27,626 nt of DNA from DAOUMU01 sp034409055. Its GTDB lineage: Bacteria > Chloroflexota > Anaerolineae > 4572-78 > J111. The stretch lies in NCBI GenBank assembly GCA_034409055.1, contig DAOUMU010000043.1:1-27626 (forward strand), in the 5' to 3' direction. Both the position numbers and the translations under genes were made by a program. The notes below the pieces were generated by a model. It did not search any database, was not told the DNA's origin, and was given only the letters and a program-made list of their open reading frames with translations. This document shows positions 15,474-22,566 of this stretch, piece after piece (the stretch's first letter is position 1; every line of letters begins with the position of its first letter).

Positions 15474-17795
15474 ATGGCTAGAAAAGTAACAACGCGTACG
15501 CGACGGACGACAACTAAAAAGCAACAACAGGAAGGCCCCATCATTCGGCCGGAAATCGTGGGGACCTTTCTGCTGATTCTGGCGGGCATTACCCTGCTCA
15601 GTTTTTTTACGCCCAATCACAGTCCAATTATTGCCAGTTGGTTGGACTTTTTGCGCTTGCTGATTGGCTGGGGGCGATATATCATCTGGCTGGCCTTGCT
15701 GCTGCTGGCCTTTTGGTTCTTTAAACGGTACGGCATCGAAGACGAAGACGAAAAATGGGAGAAGCCCGTTGGCACCTTTTTGCTGTTGGGCCTGTTGCTG
15801 ACCCTCTTCCATCTGATTGAGCCGGGCGAGGCCCTGGTGGAGCCAGGCGGCGGTGGGGCCATCGGCTGGGCCTTGGGCGAACTGTTCCGCTCGGCCCTGG
15901 GCACGGCCGGAACGGTGGTGGTTCTGATCGGCCTCTTCCCCCTGGCCATGATTTTAATCAGTGGTCTCTCGCTGCGAGAGCTGTATAACATGAGCTGGGA
16001 CCTGTATTATCGGTTCCAGGATTGGCGACATTTCCGGCAGTTGACCATTAACCAACCCGTGGTCAGTCTGCGCCCGCCCGAGCCCAAACCCAAACTGATT
16101 GAGCGGGTTTTACCCCGTTCCAGCAAACCATCGTCAAAAACCAGGCCGGGTGAGGAGGATGTGCCCATTACGGTCATGGGCGAAGCTGAGGCACGCCCGT
16201 CGTCCAGGCTGACCAGAGGAGTGGCCTCGCCAGCGACGGCCTCACCGGGGGCCATGGTCGGCGGGGCCGGCGGCGACGGCGAGCGCAAATGGCAACTGCC
16301 GCCCCTTGACCAGATTTTTGAAGAAGGACTTGAGCGAGAAATCAGCGAGGCCGAGATTCGGCAACGGGTCAAAGTCATTGAAGAAACCCTGTTAAGTTTC
16401 GGCATTGAGGTGAAAGTACGAGAAATCAACCAGGGACCGGCGGTCACCCAGTTTAGCCTGGAACCGGGCTACATGGCGACCAAAGATGTCAAAGGCAATC
16501 CCCGCAAGGTCCGGGTGTCTCGTATTGTCAACCTGGCCAACGACCTGGCCCTGGCCCTGTCGGCGGCCCCGATTCGCATCGAAGCCCCCATTCCCGGCCG
16601 GCCTTACGTGGGCCTGGAGGTGCCCAACACCACCACCAACCTGGTCACTTTGCGCAGCTTGATGGAATCGGAGCAGTTTTTCCGGGCGCGCGGTCCGCTC
16701 AAGTTGGCCCTGGGCCAGGATGTATCGGGGCACCCGGTCATCGCCGATTTGACCTCGATGCCCCACTTACTCATTGCCGGGGCCACCGGTTCCGGTAAAA
16801 GCGTCTGTATTAATGCCATCGTCTCCTGCCTGCTCAGTACACACACCCCGGAAACGCTGCGGTTACTGATGATCGACCCCAAGATGGTCGAATTGGTCAA
16901 CTACAACGGCATCCCCCATCTACTGGCGCCGGTGGTCATTGAATTGGAGAAGGTGGTGGGTGTGCTGAATTGGGCCACCCGGGAAATGGACCGGCGCTAT
17001 AAACTCTTTGCCAAAGAGGGCGTTCGGAACATTGCCGGCTATAACAAAAAAATGATCAACACGGGTAAAGATATTTTACCCTTCATTATTATCATCATTG
17101 ATGAATTGGCCGACCTGATGATGATGGCCCCGGATGAGGTGGAACGGGCCGTTACCCGTATTGCCCAGATGGCTCGGGCCACCGGTATCCACCTGATTAT
17201 CGCCACGCAGCGTCCCTCGGTCAACGTCGTCACCGGCCTGATTAAGGCCAACTTCCCGGCCCGAATTTCCTTCGCCGTGAGCAGCCAGGTTGACTCGCGG
17301 GTCATCCTGGATTCGCCGGGCGCGGACCGTTTATTGGGTAAAGGGGATATGCTTTATATGGCCTCTGACTCGTCCAAGCTGCAACGTCTGCAAGGCGTCT
17401 TCGTTTCCGACCATGAGTTGAACCGGTTGGTTCGCTTCTGGCGAGGCTCCTCCTCTACTTTTGGCCAGGAAGAGGCGCGGGGGCCGGTAAAAGTGCCCAG
17501 CGACCTGGTGCAAAAACCTCTGTGGGAAGAATACAAAGCCATAGAAAAAGCTATGGCTGACAGCAATAAAGATGAGCTCTTAGAAAAGGCAATCGCCATT
17601 GTTCGGGAGCAGGGCAAAGCCTCGGTGTCACTCTTACAACGCCGCCTACGAGTCGGTTATGCGCGGGCCGCTCGTTTAATTGACGAAATGGAAGAACAGG
17701 GTATCATTGGTCCAGATGAAGGCGGGGGCCGGGCGCGCCCGGTTCTGGTCACGCAGGCTGATGATGACGCAGACCCAACCGCTGAGGAGGATTAA
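15474..17795 (+). CDS. ftsK: DNA translocase FtsK/SpoIIIE
   Basis: A 773-aa septal membrane motor that pumps chromosomal DNA during division. Four hydrophobic segments occupy about residues 22-180 (VGTFLLILAGITLLSFF, IIWLALLLLAFWFF and two more). A variable linker follows, then the alpha domain and the RecA-like beta domain. The Walker A is G436-A-T-G-S-G-K442-S, the Walker B is IIIIIDELADLMM and the IATQRPSVNVVTG loop is present. The C-terminal ~65 residues (LLQRRLRVGYARAARLIDEMEEQGIIG) are the winged-helix gamma domain that reads polar DNA motifs. The length and order are standard for the SpoIIIE-like form. The gene ends 3 nt before pdxT. Confidence 0.95.
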   Translation: MARKVTTRTRRTTTKKQQQEGPIIRPEIVGTFLLILAGITLLSFFTPNHSPIIASWLDFLRLLIGWGRYIIWLALLLLAFWFFKRYGIEDEDEKWEKPVGTFLLLGLLLTLFHLIEPGEALVEPGGGGAIGWALGELFRSALGTAGTVVVLIGLFPLAMILISGLSLRELYNMSWDLYYRFQDWRHFRQLTINQPVVSLRPPEPKPKLIERVLPRSSKPSSKTRPGEEDVPITVMGEAEARPSSRLTRGVASPATASPGAMVGGAGGDGERKWQLPPLDQIFEEGLEREISEAEIRQRVKVIEETLLSFGIEVKVREINQGPAVTQFSLEPGYMATKDVKGNPRKVRVSRIVNLANDLALALSAAPIRIEAPIPGRPYVGLEVPNTTTNLVTLRSLMESEQFFRARGPLKLALGQDVSGHPVIADLTSMPHLLIAGATGSGKSVCINAIVSCLLSTHTPETLRLLMIDPKMVELVNYNGIPHLLAPVVIELEKVVGVLNWATREMDRRYKLFAKEGVRNIAGYNKKMINTGKDILPFIIIIIDELADLMMMAPDEVERAVTRIAQMARATGIHLIIATQRPSVNVVTGLIKANFPARISFAVSSQVDSRVILDSPGADRLLGKGDMLYMASDSSKLQRLQGVFVSDHELNRLVRFWRGSSSTFGQEEARGPVKVPSDLVQKPLWEEYKAIEKAMADSNKDELLEKAIAIVREQGKASVSLLQRRLRVGYARAARLIDEMEEQGIIGPDEGGGRARPVLVTQADDDADPTAEED

Positions 17796-17798
17796 GGC

Positions 17799-18479
17799 AT
17801 GAGCGTATCGCCACAAAACTTGACCCTTGACAAACGTGACATCCCGGAGCCGGCCACCGGTACGACCGTCCTGAAGATCGGCGTCCTGGCTTTACAGGGA
17901 GCGTTTTTAGAACATGCCAACATGCTGCGTAAGTTGGGGGCCAGGCCGGTGGAAGTTCGTTTACCGGCAGATTTAGTCGGCCTGGATGGCCTCATTATCC
18001 CCGGTGGCGAGAGTACCACCATCGGCAAATTGGCCAACCAATTTGGCCTGATCGAACCGTTGTCCCGCTTTATTGAAGAGGGGCATGCCGTCTGGGGCAC
18101 CTGTGCCGGCCTCATATTTTTGGCCAGGGATATTGGGGCGACCGGCAGCGGGGGGCACGTGGTGCCGCCACGTTTGCCGGTGATGGATATCAGCGTGGAT
18201 CGAAACGCTTTTGGCCGCCAGGTTGATAGTTTTGAGGCCGATTTGCAACTTACCTTTGCCGGCAACGACATGCCCTTTCGAGCCGTTTTCATTCGTGCCC
18301 CCCGTATTGAGGCCAGCGGCGAACAGGTGGAAATATTAGCCCGGCTTGAGGATGGCACCCCAGTGGCCGCTCGCCAGGATAACCTCCTGGTGACCGCTTT
18401 TCATCCAGAGTTGACCAACGACTCCCGCTTCCACCAATATTTTCTGACCATGGTCAAGCAAACCACCTCACAGTCATAA
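17799..18479 (+). CDS. pdxT: Pyridoxal 5'-phosphate synthase glutaminase subunit PdxT
   Basis: The glutaminase of the two-part PLP synthase; it supplies ammonia to PdxS for vitamin B6 synthesis. The 226-aa protein has the class I amidotransferase triad: C102 in GTCAGLI, and H202 and E204 in FHPEL. The PGGESTT oxyanion loop is also present. About 25 residues precede the normal start (KIGVLALQG), so the protein has an N-terminal extension compared with the usual ~190-200 aa. The upstream GAGGAGG and the 3-nt gap after ftsK support the ATG at 17799 and co-transcription with ftsK. No pdxS is in the window. Confidence 0.93.
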   Translation: MSVSPQNLTLDKRDIPEPATGTTVLKIGVLALQGAFLEHANMLRKLGARPVEVRLPADLVGLDGLIIPGGESTTIGKLANQFGLIEPLSRFIEEGHAVWGTCAGLIFLARDIGATGSGGHVVPPRLPVMDISVDRNAFGRQVDSFEADLQLTFAGNDMPFRAVFIRAPRIEASGEQVEILARLEDGTPVAARQDNLLVTAFHPELTNDSRFHQYFLTMVKQTTSQS

Positions 18480-18510
18480 GCGTAACCCTAACCCGGATAA
18501 ACCGGAATCA

Positions 18511-18590
18511 GAAATGAGAAATAAGAAATGAGAAATTTAGGCTAGTGGCTGACGAACAGACAACTTCTAATTTCTATTTTCTAATTTCTC
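18511..18590. repeat. Imperfect AT-rich inverted repeat after pdxT
   Basis: GAGAAAT/AGAAATGAG repeats (18511-18538) are roughly complementary to CTAATTTCTATTTTC-type sequence (18563-18590), separated by ~24 nt. It could act as a transcription end for ftsK-pdxT or be a dispersed repeat. Confidence 0.4.
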
Positions 18591-18666
18591 AAATCGTTCA
18601 AACTTCTTGCCCAACGTGCAAGGACTCAATTTCTGAGGTACTAAAGATCACCCAAGCTGTGAGTTC

Positions 18667-18907
18667 GTAGTAACGACTTATGAAGATTAAAAAATTAAAC
18701 GGGTAATCAATCCGCCCCAGGCGCGAGGCTAACCCACAGGGCAGGGCCATCGCGCTAAGAGGGCCAAGGACGTTATTAAAACGCCCTAAAAAAGCACGTT
18801 TTTAGCCCATTCGGGCTTTGCTCTTTCAGCACGGGGCTTGAGTCCCGTGCTCCCGTTGGCTTGTTTATTACCCGATTATTTTCTTAAAGTTCATAAGTCG
18901 TTACTAC
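18667..18907. mobile_element. 241-bp MITE-like element with 41-nt inverted ends
   Basis: The arms 18667-18707 and 18867-18907 are inverted repeats. The outer 18 nt, GTAGTAACGACTTATGAA, match perfectly, and the inner ends match again at GGGTAAT / ATTACCC. The interior is non-coding and holds several hairpins, including AGCCC-ATTC-GGGCT and AGCACGGG...CCCGTGCT. An interior copy (18756-18896) recurs at 27358-27495. No flanking target duplication could be established. Confidence 0.65.
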
Positions 18908-19018
18908 CAACAGTTGTTAAGCACTTTCAAATCAGCGAGGTGAAACATCAGCCAAGATCAAAAATCCAAAATTATAGGAAGCGATTCTGAAGCTGATAAA
19001 CCGTACGCCGTTCGGGTC

Positions 19019-19402
19019 TTGATCGTTAAAGACCAGGAAATTCTTTTCATCCACCACCTCACCAGGAACCCGGCCTTGTTTGACAAATGGACCTTCCCCG
19101 GTGGCCGGCTTGATCCTGGCGAAACAGACCCCCTGGCCGCCTTGCATCGCGAGGTGCATGAAGAGTTGTCGCTGGATATTGAAGTTTTGGGCAGGTTGGG
19201 GTGCTTTTACAGCCGCTCAGGGTTTGATTACACCATTTTTGTCGCCCGTCCCCTGGGCCCGGTCGGTCCCCTCAACCCAGAGGAGATTCGAGAAACCACC
19301 TGGCTAACTCCCGCCGAAGCTTACGAGTGGTACCGCAAAGAAAAGTTTCAATTCGGTTTTGAAATGAAGGCGATTCTGGCCTATCTGAAGAAGTTTGCCT
19401 AA
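19019..19402 (+). CDS. NUDIX hydrolase
   Basis: A small hydrolase of nucleoside-diphosphate-linked compounds; the substrate is unknown. The NUDIX box is complete: G-x5-E-x7-RE-V-x-EE in GGRLDPGETDPLAALHREVH followed by EELSL. The 127-aa frame from TTG 19019 starts inside the first beta strand, because the same frame continues upstream with PYAVRVLIV and is open back to a stop at 18941. No ATG, GTG or TTG lies in that stretch. The true start may be ATC 18947, just after AGGTG, or a one-base frameshift in the A-rich run near 18960 may separate it from GTG 18940. Either way the reported start is probably short of the real N-terminus. Confidence 0.75.
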   Translation: MIVKDQEILFIHHLTRNPALFDKWTFPGGRLDPGETDPLAALHREVHEELSLDIEVLGRLGCFYSRSGFDYTIFVARPLGPVGPLNPEEIRETTWLTPAEAYEWYRKEKFQFGFEMKAILAYLKKFA

Positions 19403-19417
19403 GCCTGGGTCAAGTTT

Positions 19418-20215
19418 TTACCGCTGGCACCGGGTACAAAAATGGGTCGAGCGTCCGCCTAAAACAAGGCGCTGGATAGGCTGGCCACAGGTCAAGCAGG
19501 GTTCGTTAGTGCGCCCGTACACTTGAAAATGATCCTGAAATTCCCCACCCCGGTAAACCTCATCCAGGCTGGCCCCCTTGTGCATAATGCCACGTTTGAG
19601 AGACTGCCGAATAGCCTGGTAGAGTTTATCTAACTCTGCCGCTGACAACGTGTCAACCTGGCGACGGGGATCAAGACCGGCCAAAAAACAGCTTTCGTCG
19701 GCATAAATATTGCCCAGGCCGGCGATAAATTCCTGGTTCAACAGGAGCGGTTTCAGTCGCCCTTTACGTCTCTGAAACAGCGCTTTGAAATCCTCGCCGG
19801 TAAAATCATCCGCCAGCGGCTCCGGCCCCAGCTTGCCGACCACTTGACCGGGATCATCCACCAGGTAAACCCGGCCAAATTTGCGCATATCCTTGAAACG
19901 CAACTGGTGATTGTTATCCAGGCCGAAAATCGTGCGCACGTGCTGATGAGTCGGCTCACTGGCCGGTTCGACCAACAAATCACCGCTCATCTTCAGATGA
20001 ATGAGCAAGGTATCTCCCCCGGACAGGTGAAATTGCAAATATTTACCGCGCCGGGTAATGGCCTCAATGCGCTGGCCGGGCAACCGGCTTTGTAACTCGG
20101 CCAGAGGGGTTTTGATGGTATTGGGCCAGGTGATCACCACGTTGGTAAAGGTACGGCCCACCAGCGGCCCTCGCAGCCCCTTGACAATGGTTTCGACCTC
20201 GGGTAGTTCAGGCAT
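19418..20215 (-). CDS. mutM: Formamidopyrimidine-DNA glycosylase (Fpg/MutM)
   Basis: A base-excision repair enzyme that removes 8-oxoguanine and formamidopyrimidines and nicks the site. The 265-aa protein starts MPELPEVETIV, with the catalytic Pro2 and Glu3. The RRGKYLQFHL strand carries the conserved lysine, and the helix-two-turn-helix GNIYADESCFLAGLDP is present. A C-terminal zinc finger is formed by C240, C243, C260 and C263 (CLTC...CTRC). AAGGTGA lies just upstream of the ATG. The gene is 6 nt downstream of the pentapeptide-repeat gene on the same strand, so the two are probably co-transcribed. Confidence 0.95.
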   Translation of the reverse strand: MPELPEVETIVKGLRGPLVGRTFTNVVITWPNTIKTPLAELQSRLPGQRIEAITRRGKYLQFHLSGGDTLLIHLKMSGDLLVEPASEPTHQHVRTIFGLDNNHQLRFKDMRKFGRVYLVDDPGQVVGKLGPEPLADDFTGEDFKALFQRRKGRLKPLLLNQEFIAGLGNIYADESCFLAGLDPRRQVDTLSAAELDKLYQAIRQSLKRGIMHKGASLDEVYRGGEFQDHFQVYGRTNEPCLTCGQPIQRLVLGGRSTHFCTRCQR

Positions 20216-20221
20216 TGTTCA

Positions 20222-20677
20222 TCACCTTTTAACTGCCCCCGCTTTGACGGGATCAAAACCCCCTGGCCATCTGGTATAATCTGTGTAGGTTGCTCTGCTT
20301 AAATCAGCCCCGTTCAGGTTGGCTCCACTCAGATCAGTTCCGTCCAGGTTAGCCTGGCTGAGATTCGCGCCGCTCAGGTCGGCCCCTCTCAAGCTGGCCT
20401 GGAACAGATCAGCCTGCCTCAGGTCAGCCATGCTCAAATTGGCCTGGGTCAGGCTGGCTTCGGTCAGGATCACCCGGCGTAACTTGGCCTGAAACAGGTT
20501 GGCCTTGCTCAAATTGCTCTGGCGCAGATTGGCCTGGTTCATATCCACCTGGCTCAGATCGGCTTTAAACAATCCCATAGTACTGAGATCCATCTTATTC
20601 AGGTTTGGCCTTTGCTCCTTCTGGCGAGCGTCTTTAAGGATGTATTCAACATCTTCCCGCGTTACTCTGGATATCAT
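20222..20677 (-). CDS. Pentapeptide-repeat protein
   Basis: A 151-aa protein made mainly of A(D/N)Lxx-type pentapeptide repeats (about residues 29-132), which form a right-handed quadrilateral beta-helix. Examples are ADLSQ, ANLRQ and SNLSK. The C-terminus TDYTRWPGGFDP is a common closing motif of this family. The N-terminal 25 residues (VTREDVEYILKDARQKE) look helical. Such proteins range from DNA-gyrase protectors to proteins of unknown use, and nothing here decides which. GGAG precedes the start by a suitable distance, and the gene is followed 6 nt later by mutM. Confidence 0.88.
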   Translation of the reverse strand: MISRVTREDVEYILKDARQKEQRPNLNKMDLSTMGLFKADLSQVDMNQANLRQSNLSKANLFQAKLRRVILTEASLTQANLSMADLRQADLFQASLRGADLSGANLSQANLDGTDLSGANLNGADLSRATYTDYTRWPGGFDPVKAGAVKR

Positions 20678-20701
20678 TACTGTTTCTCCGGATCAAGTTT
20701 A

Positions 20702-20738
20702 CGATTCATCATTCACCATTCGTCATTCATCATTCCCA
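20702..20738. repeat. Short ATTCATCATTC repeat run
   Basis: TTCATCATTCACCATTCGTC-type repeats fill the gap between the pentapeptide and PPOX genes. They are the same family as the inverted repeat arms at 7711-7764. No coding or clear regulatory signal was seen. Confidence 0.6.
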
Positions 20739-20749
20739 ATTGCACCACG

Positions 20750-21166
20750 CTAGTGCCCACGCAGATTGGAAGGTGTCACTCGAATGGCCACCGAATAACT
20801 TTCAGCAAACGTTTTGGCCGTCATTTGAATACGGGTAAACCCTGCTTGATATTTATCGGCGTATTCGGTCACCTCATTGGCCGGCGGCGCACTCGGGTCA
20901 AGCCTGGCCTGGCCGGTAAAGACCACGATATCGCCCCCCAATCCATCACCATCCAGATTGAGCGCGACCTTTGGGTTACGCGCAATATGTTCCAGCTTAT
21001 GGGCATTGGGCTTGCTGTAGATCAAGAACGTTTCGCCGTCCCACCAAAACCAGACCGGCCGGGGTTGGGGGACATTATTTTGATCGACGGTGGTCAGCCA
21101 GATAATCCGCTCCTCCTCCAGTCGCCGCGCCACCCGTTGTCCAAATTCAGTGCTTGTGTCTATCAT
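20750..21166 (-). CDS. PPOX-class probable F420-dependent oxidoreductase (Rv3369-like)
   Basis: A 138-aa split-beta-barrel flavin/F420-binding protein. The start is ATG 21166, 5 nt after AGGAGG (21172-21177 on the plus strand); a TTG at 21169 lies too close to that site. The N-terminal motif ERIIWLTTVDQNNVPQPRPV and VWFWWDGETFLIYSKP, then KLEHIARNPKVALNLDGDG, match the TIGR03667-like group by my reading. No substrate is predictable. It is on the same strand as the genes at 19418-20677 and 73 nt upstream of the pentapeptide gene, so shared transcription is possible. Confidence 0.8.
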   Translation of the reverse strand: MIDTSTEFGQRVARRLEEERIIWLTTVDQNNVPQPRPVWFWWDGETFLIYSKPNAHKLEHIARNPKVALNLDGDGLGGDIVVFTGQARLDPSAPPANEVTEYADKYQAGFTRIQMTAKTFAESYSVAIRVTPSNLRGH

Positions 21167-21192
21167 CAAAACCTCCTCTGTAAATAGACCTT

Positions 21193-21218
21193 GTAGGACA
21201 AACTTAAGTTTGCCCTAC
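21193..21218. repeat. 26-nt palindrome
   Basis: GTAGGACAAACTTAAGTTTG followed by CCCTAC is self-complementary except for one A/C position. The central CAAACTTAAGTTTG (21199-21212) is perfect. It stands upstream of the PPOX gene and may be a repeat or an operator; nothing distinguishes these. Confidence 0.55.
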
Positions 21219-21248
21219 GGTACGGATATTTTCATCATTGGTGGTGTG

Positions 21249-21395
21249 TCAACACTCGTGATAACTCCTTTGTAGTTTAAATGCTTCCTGAACCAGTTGA
21301 CTCCGTTTAGGGCCAGGCCGTTCATATTGGAGCTGTTTGTAAATCTCAATGTATTTTTCCCGAACCTGGCAGAATTTTGGGCTGTGATTGGTACA
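21249..21395 (-). pseudogene. Possible small gene remnant beyond hsdS
   Basis: The stretch between hsdS and the PPOX gene keeps an open minus-strand frame of about 48 codons, ending in TGA at 21251-21249. It reads like a soluble charged protein (KFCQVREKYIEIYKQLQYE, PGPKRSQLVQEAFKLQR). The frame continues upstream into hsdS in another reading frame without any usual start codon, so a leading end seems to be missing. I recognise no family. It may be a relic cut off when the hsd operon arrived, or a chance frame. Confidence 0.3.
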
Positions 21396-21396
21396 T

Positions 21397-22566
21397 TTAG
21401 ATTTCTCTCCGAAATGCCCTATGCAGCAGCGACTGAAACAGATGCTCCGCCTGCCGCTCCGCTTCCCGCTGCTGGGCGCGGAGTCGTTCGTATTTCTGGA
21501 CGATGTGGGCGAATTTTTGTTGGAGGGGGAGAGGGGGCAAGTATATCTTGATTCTGGGCATACGCTTCAAACCCAGATCTCGATTAACAATTCCAAAAGT
21601 CAACTCTTGCGATTGGTGATAACAGTAATCGGTGTTAAGCATATTCTCTAGCCAAATAGGTACAACCCTGTCTCTACGTAATTTGAGAACTGCGATATGA
21701 ACCCAAACGGCTACTTCTACATCAAAATCCACAGCTTTCGCAAGACCGGTTGTGCCCCCCTTTGTATAGAGAATATTCCCTTTTTCGGGCTTACAAGCTG
21801 GATTTCGCCAGAGTTCTTCTGCATCCTCTCGTGAGATATATTTTAAATCCTCCCAGATAATTTCGCCTCGTCTTACATTTCTCGTAGATAGAAAAGGAAT
21901 ACCAGAGTCCGCATATTTGGGACTTACGTGTGGGCCGTCCTTTACAGAAACGAGTACATCACCCAGAGTAGCTGTTTCCCACCCCCTCGGATTCGACACC
22001 GGATCGCCAAACATCTCCAAAAAAACGGATTGCAGATAGCCGTCGCTCAACTCGCGGGCGTAGCGACGCAGGCGGCGTAGCCGGTCGGCTTTGCTGAGGA
22101 TGGCGGCAATGTGTTTTTGTTCGTCGAGGGGGGGGAGGGGAATTTCTACATCACGGAGAATATCTTGGCTAATGTTGGGTTGAGCACCGCCAAATCTGCG
22201 GTCTATCAAGTGGTCGCGTTGGTTCAGAAGATAGTAGAATAAAAAATCTCGGTCAATTCTATCGCTTGTAAAAATGGCACAAACTGCCTGATTGGTGGCA
22301 GCATCTATTCCTAAGCTCCCTAATTTTCCTACCGTTGCCCCATACAATGCAATCAGCAGGGTACCAGCGGGAAAAATCTTTGCGCTAGAATTTTCAATAG
22401 CAGATTTGGAGATTTTCTCCTCAGTCTGAAAAATTGGACCATCCTTAAGTTCACCAGATTTTACCCAAGGAATGTCCCCGTTATAGTAATCAGAAACATT
22501 GCGAGAGGGAGTCCCGCCACTTGTGGTTTTACAGATGTTCCTGAGTTTAACCACTTCAAAGGTCAT
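21397..22566 (-). CDS. hsdS: Type I restriction enzyme specificity subunit HsdS
   Basis: The 389-aa subunit that recognises the split DNA target for the HsdRMS complex. Two target-recognition domains are visible: residues ~1-138 (KTTSGGTPSR, IPWVKSGELKDG) and ~195-340 (GWETATLGDVLVSVKDGPHV, PFLSTRNVRRGEI). Each is followed by a conserved helix entry, PLPPLDEQKHIAAIL (143-157) and LPPLPLQQKFAHIV, then a long coiled-coil spacer. The start overlaps the end of hsdM by 4 nt (ATGA), so the two are translationally coupled. The PLPPL codons contain a run of eight C (22128-22135 as G on the plus strand). Both domains look complete. Confidence 0.93.
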   Translation of the reverse strand: MTFEVVKLRNICKTTSGGTPSRNVSDYYNGDIPWVKSGELKDGPIFQTEEKISKSAIENSSAKIFPAGTLLIALYGATVGKLGSLGIDAATNQAVCAIFTSDRIDRDFLFYYLLNQRDHLIDRRFGGAQPNISQDILRDVEIPLPPLDEQKHIAAILSKADRLRRLRRYARELSDGYLQSVFLEMFGDPVSNPRGWETATLGDVLVSVKDGPHVSPKYADSGIPFLSTRNVRRGEIIWEDLKYISREDAEELWRNPACKPEKGNILYTKGGTTGLAKAVDFDVEVAVWVHIAVLKLRRDRVVPIWLENMLNTDYCYHQSQELTFGIVNRDLGLKRMPRIKIYLPPLPLQQKFAHIVQKYERLRAQQREAERQAEHLFQSLLHRAFRREI

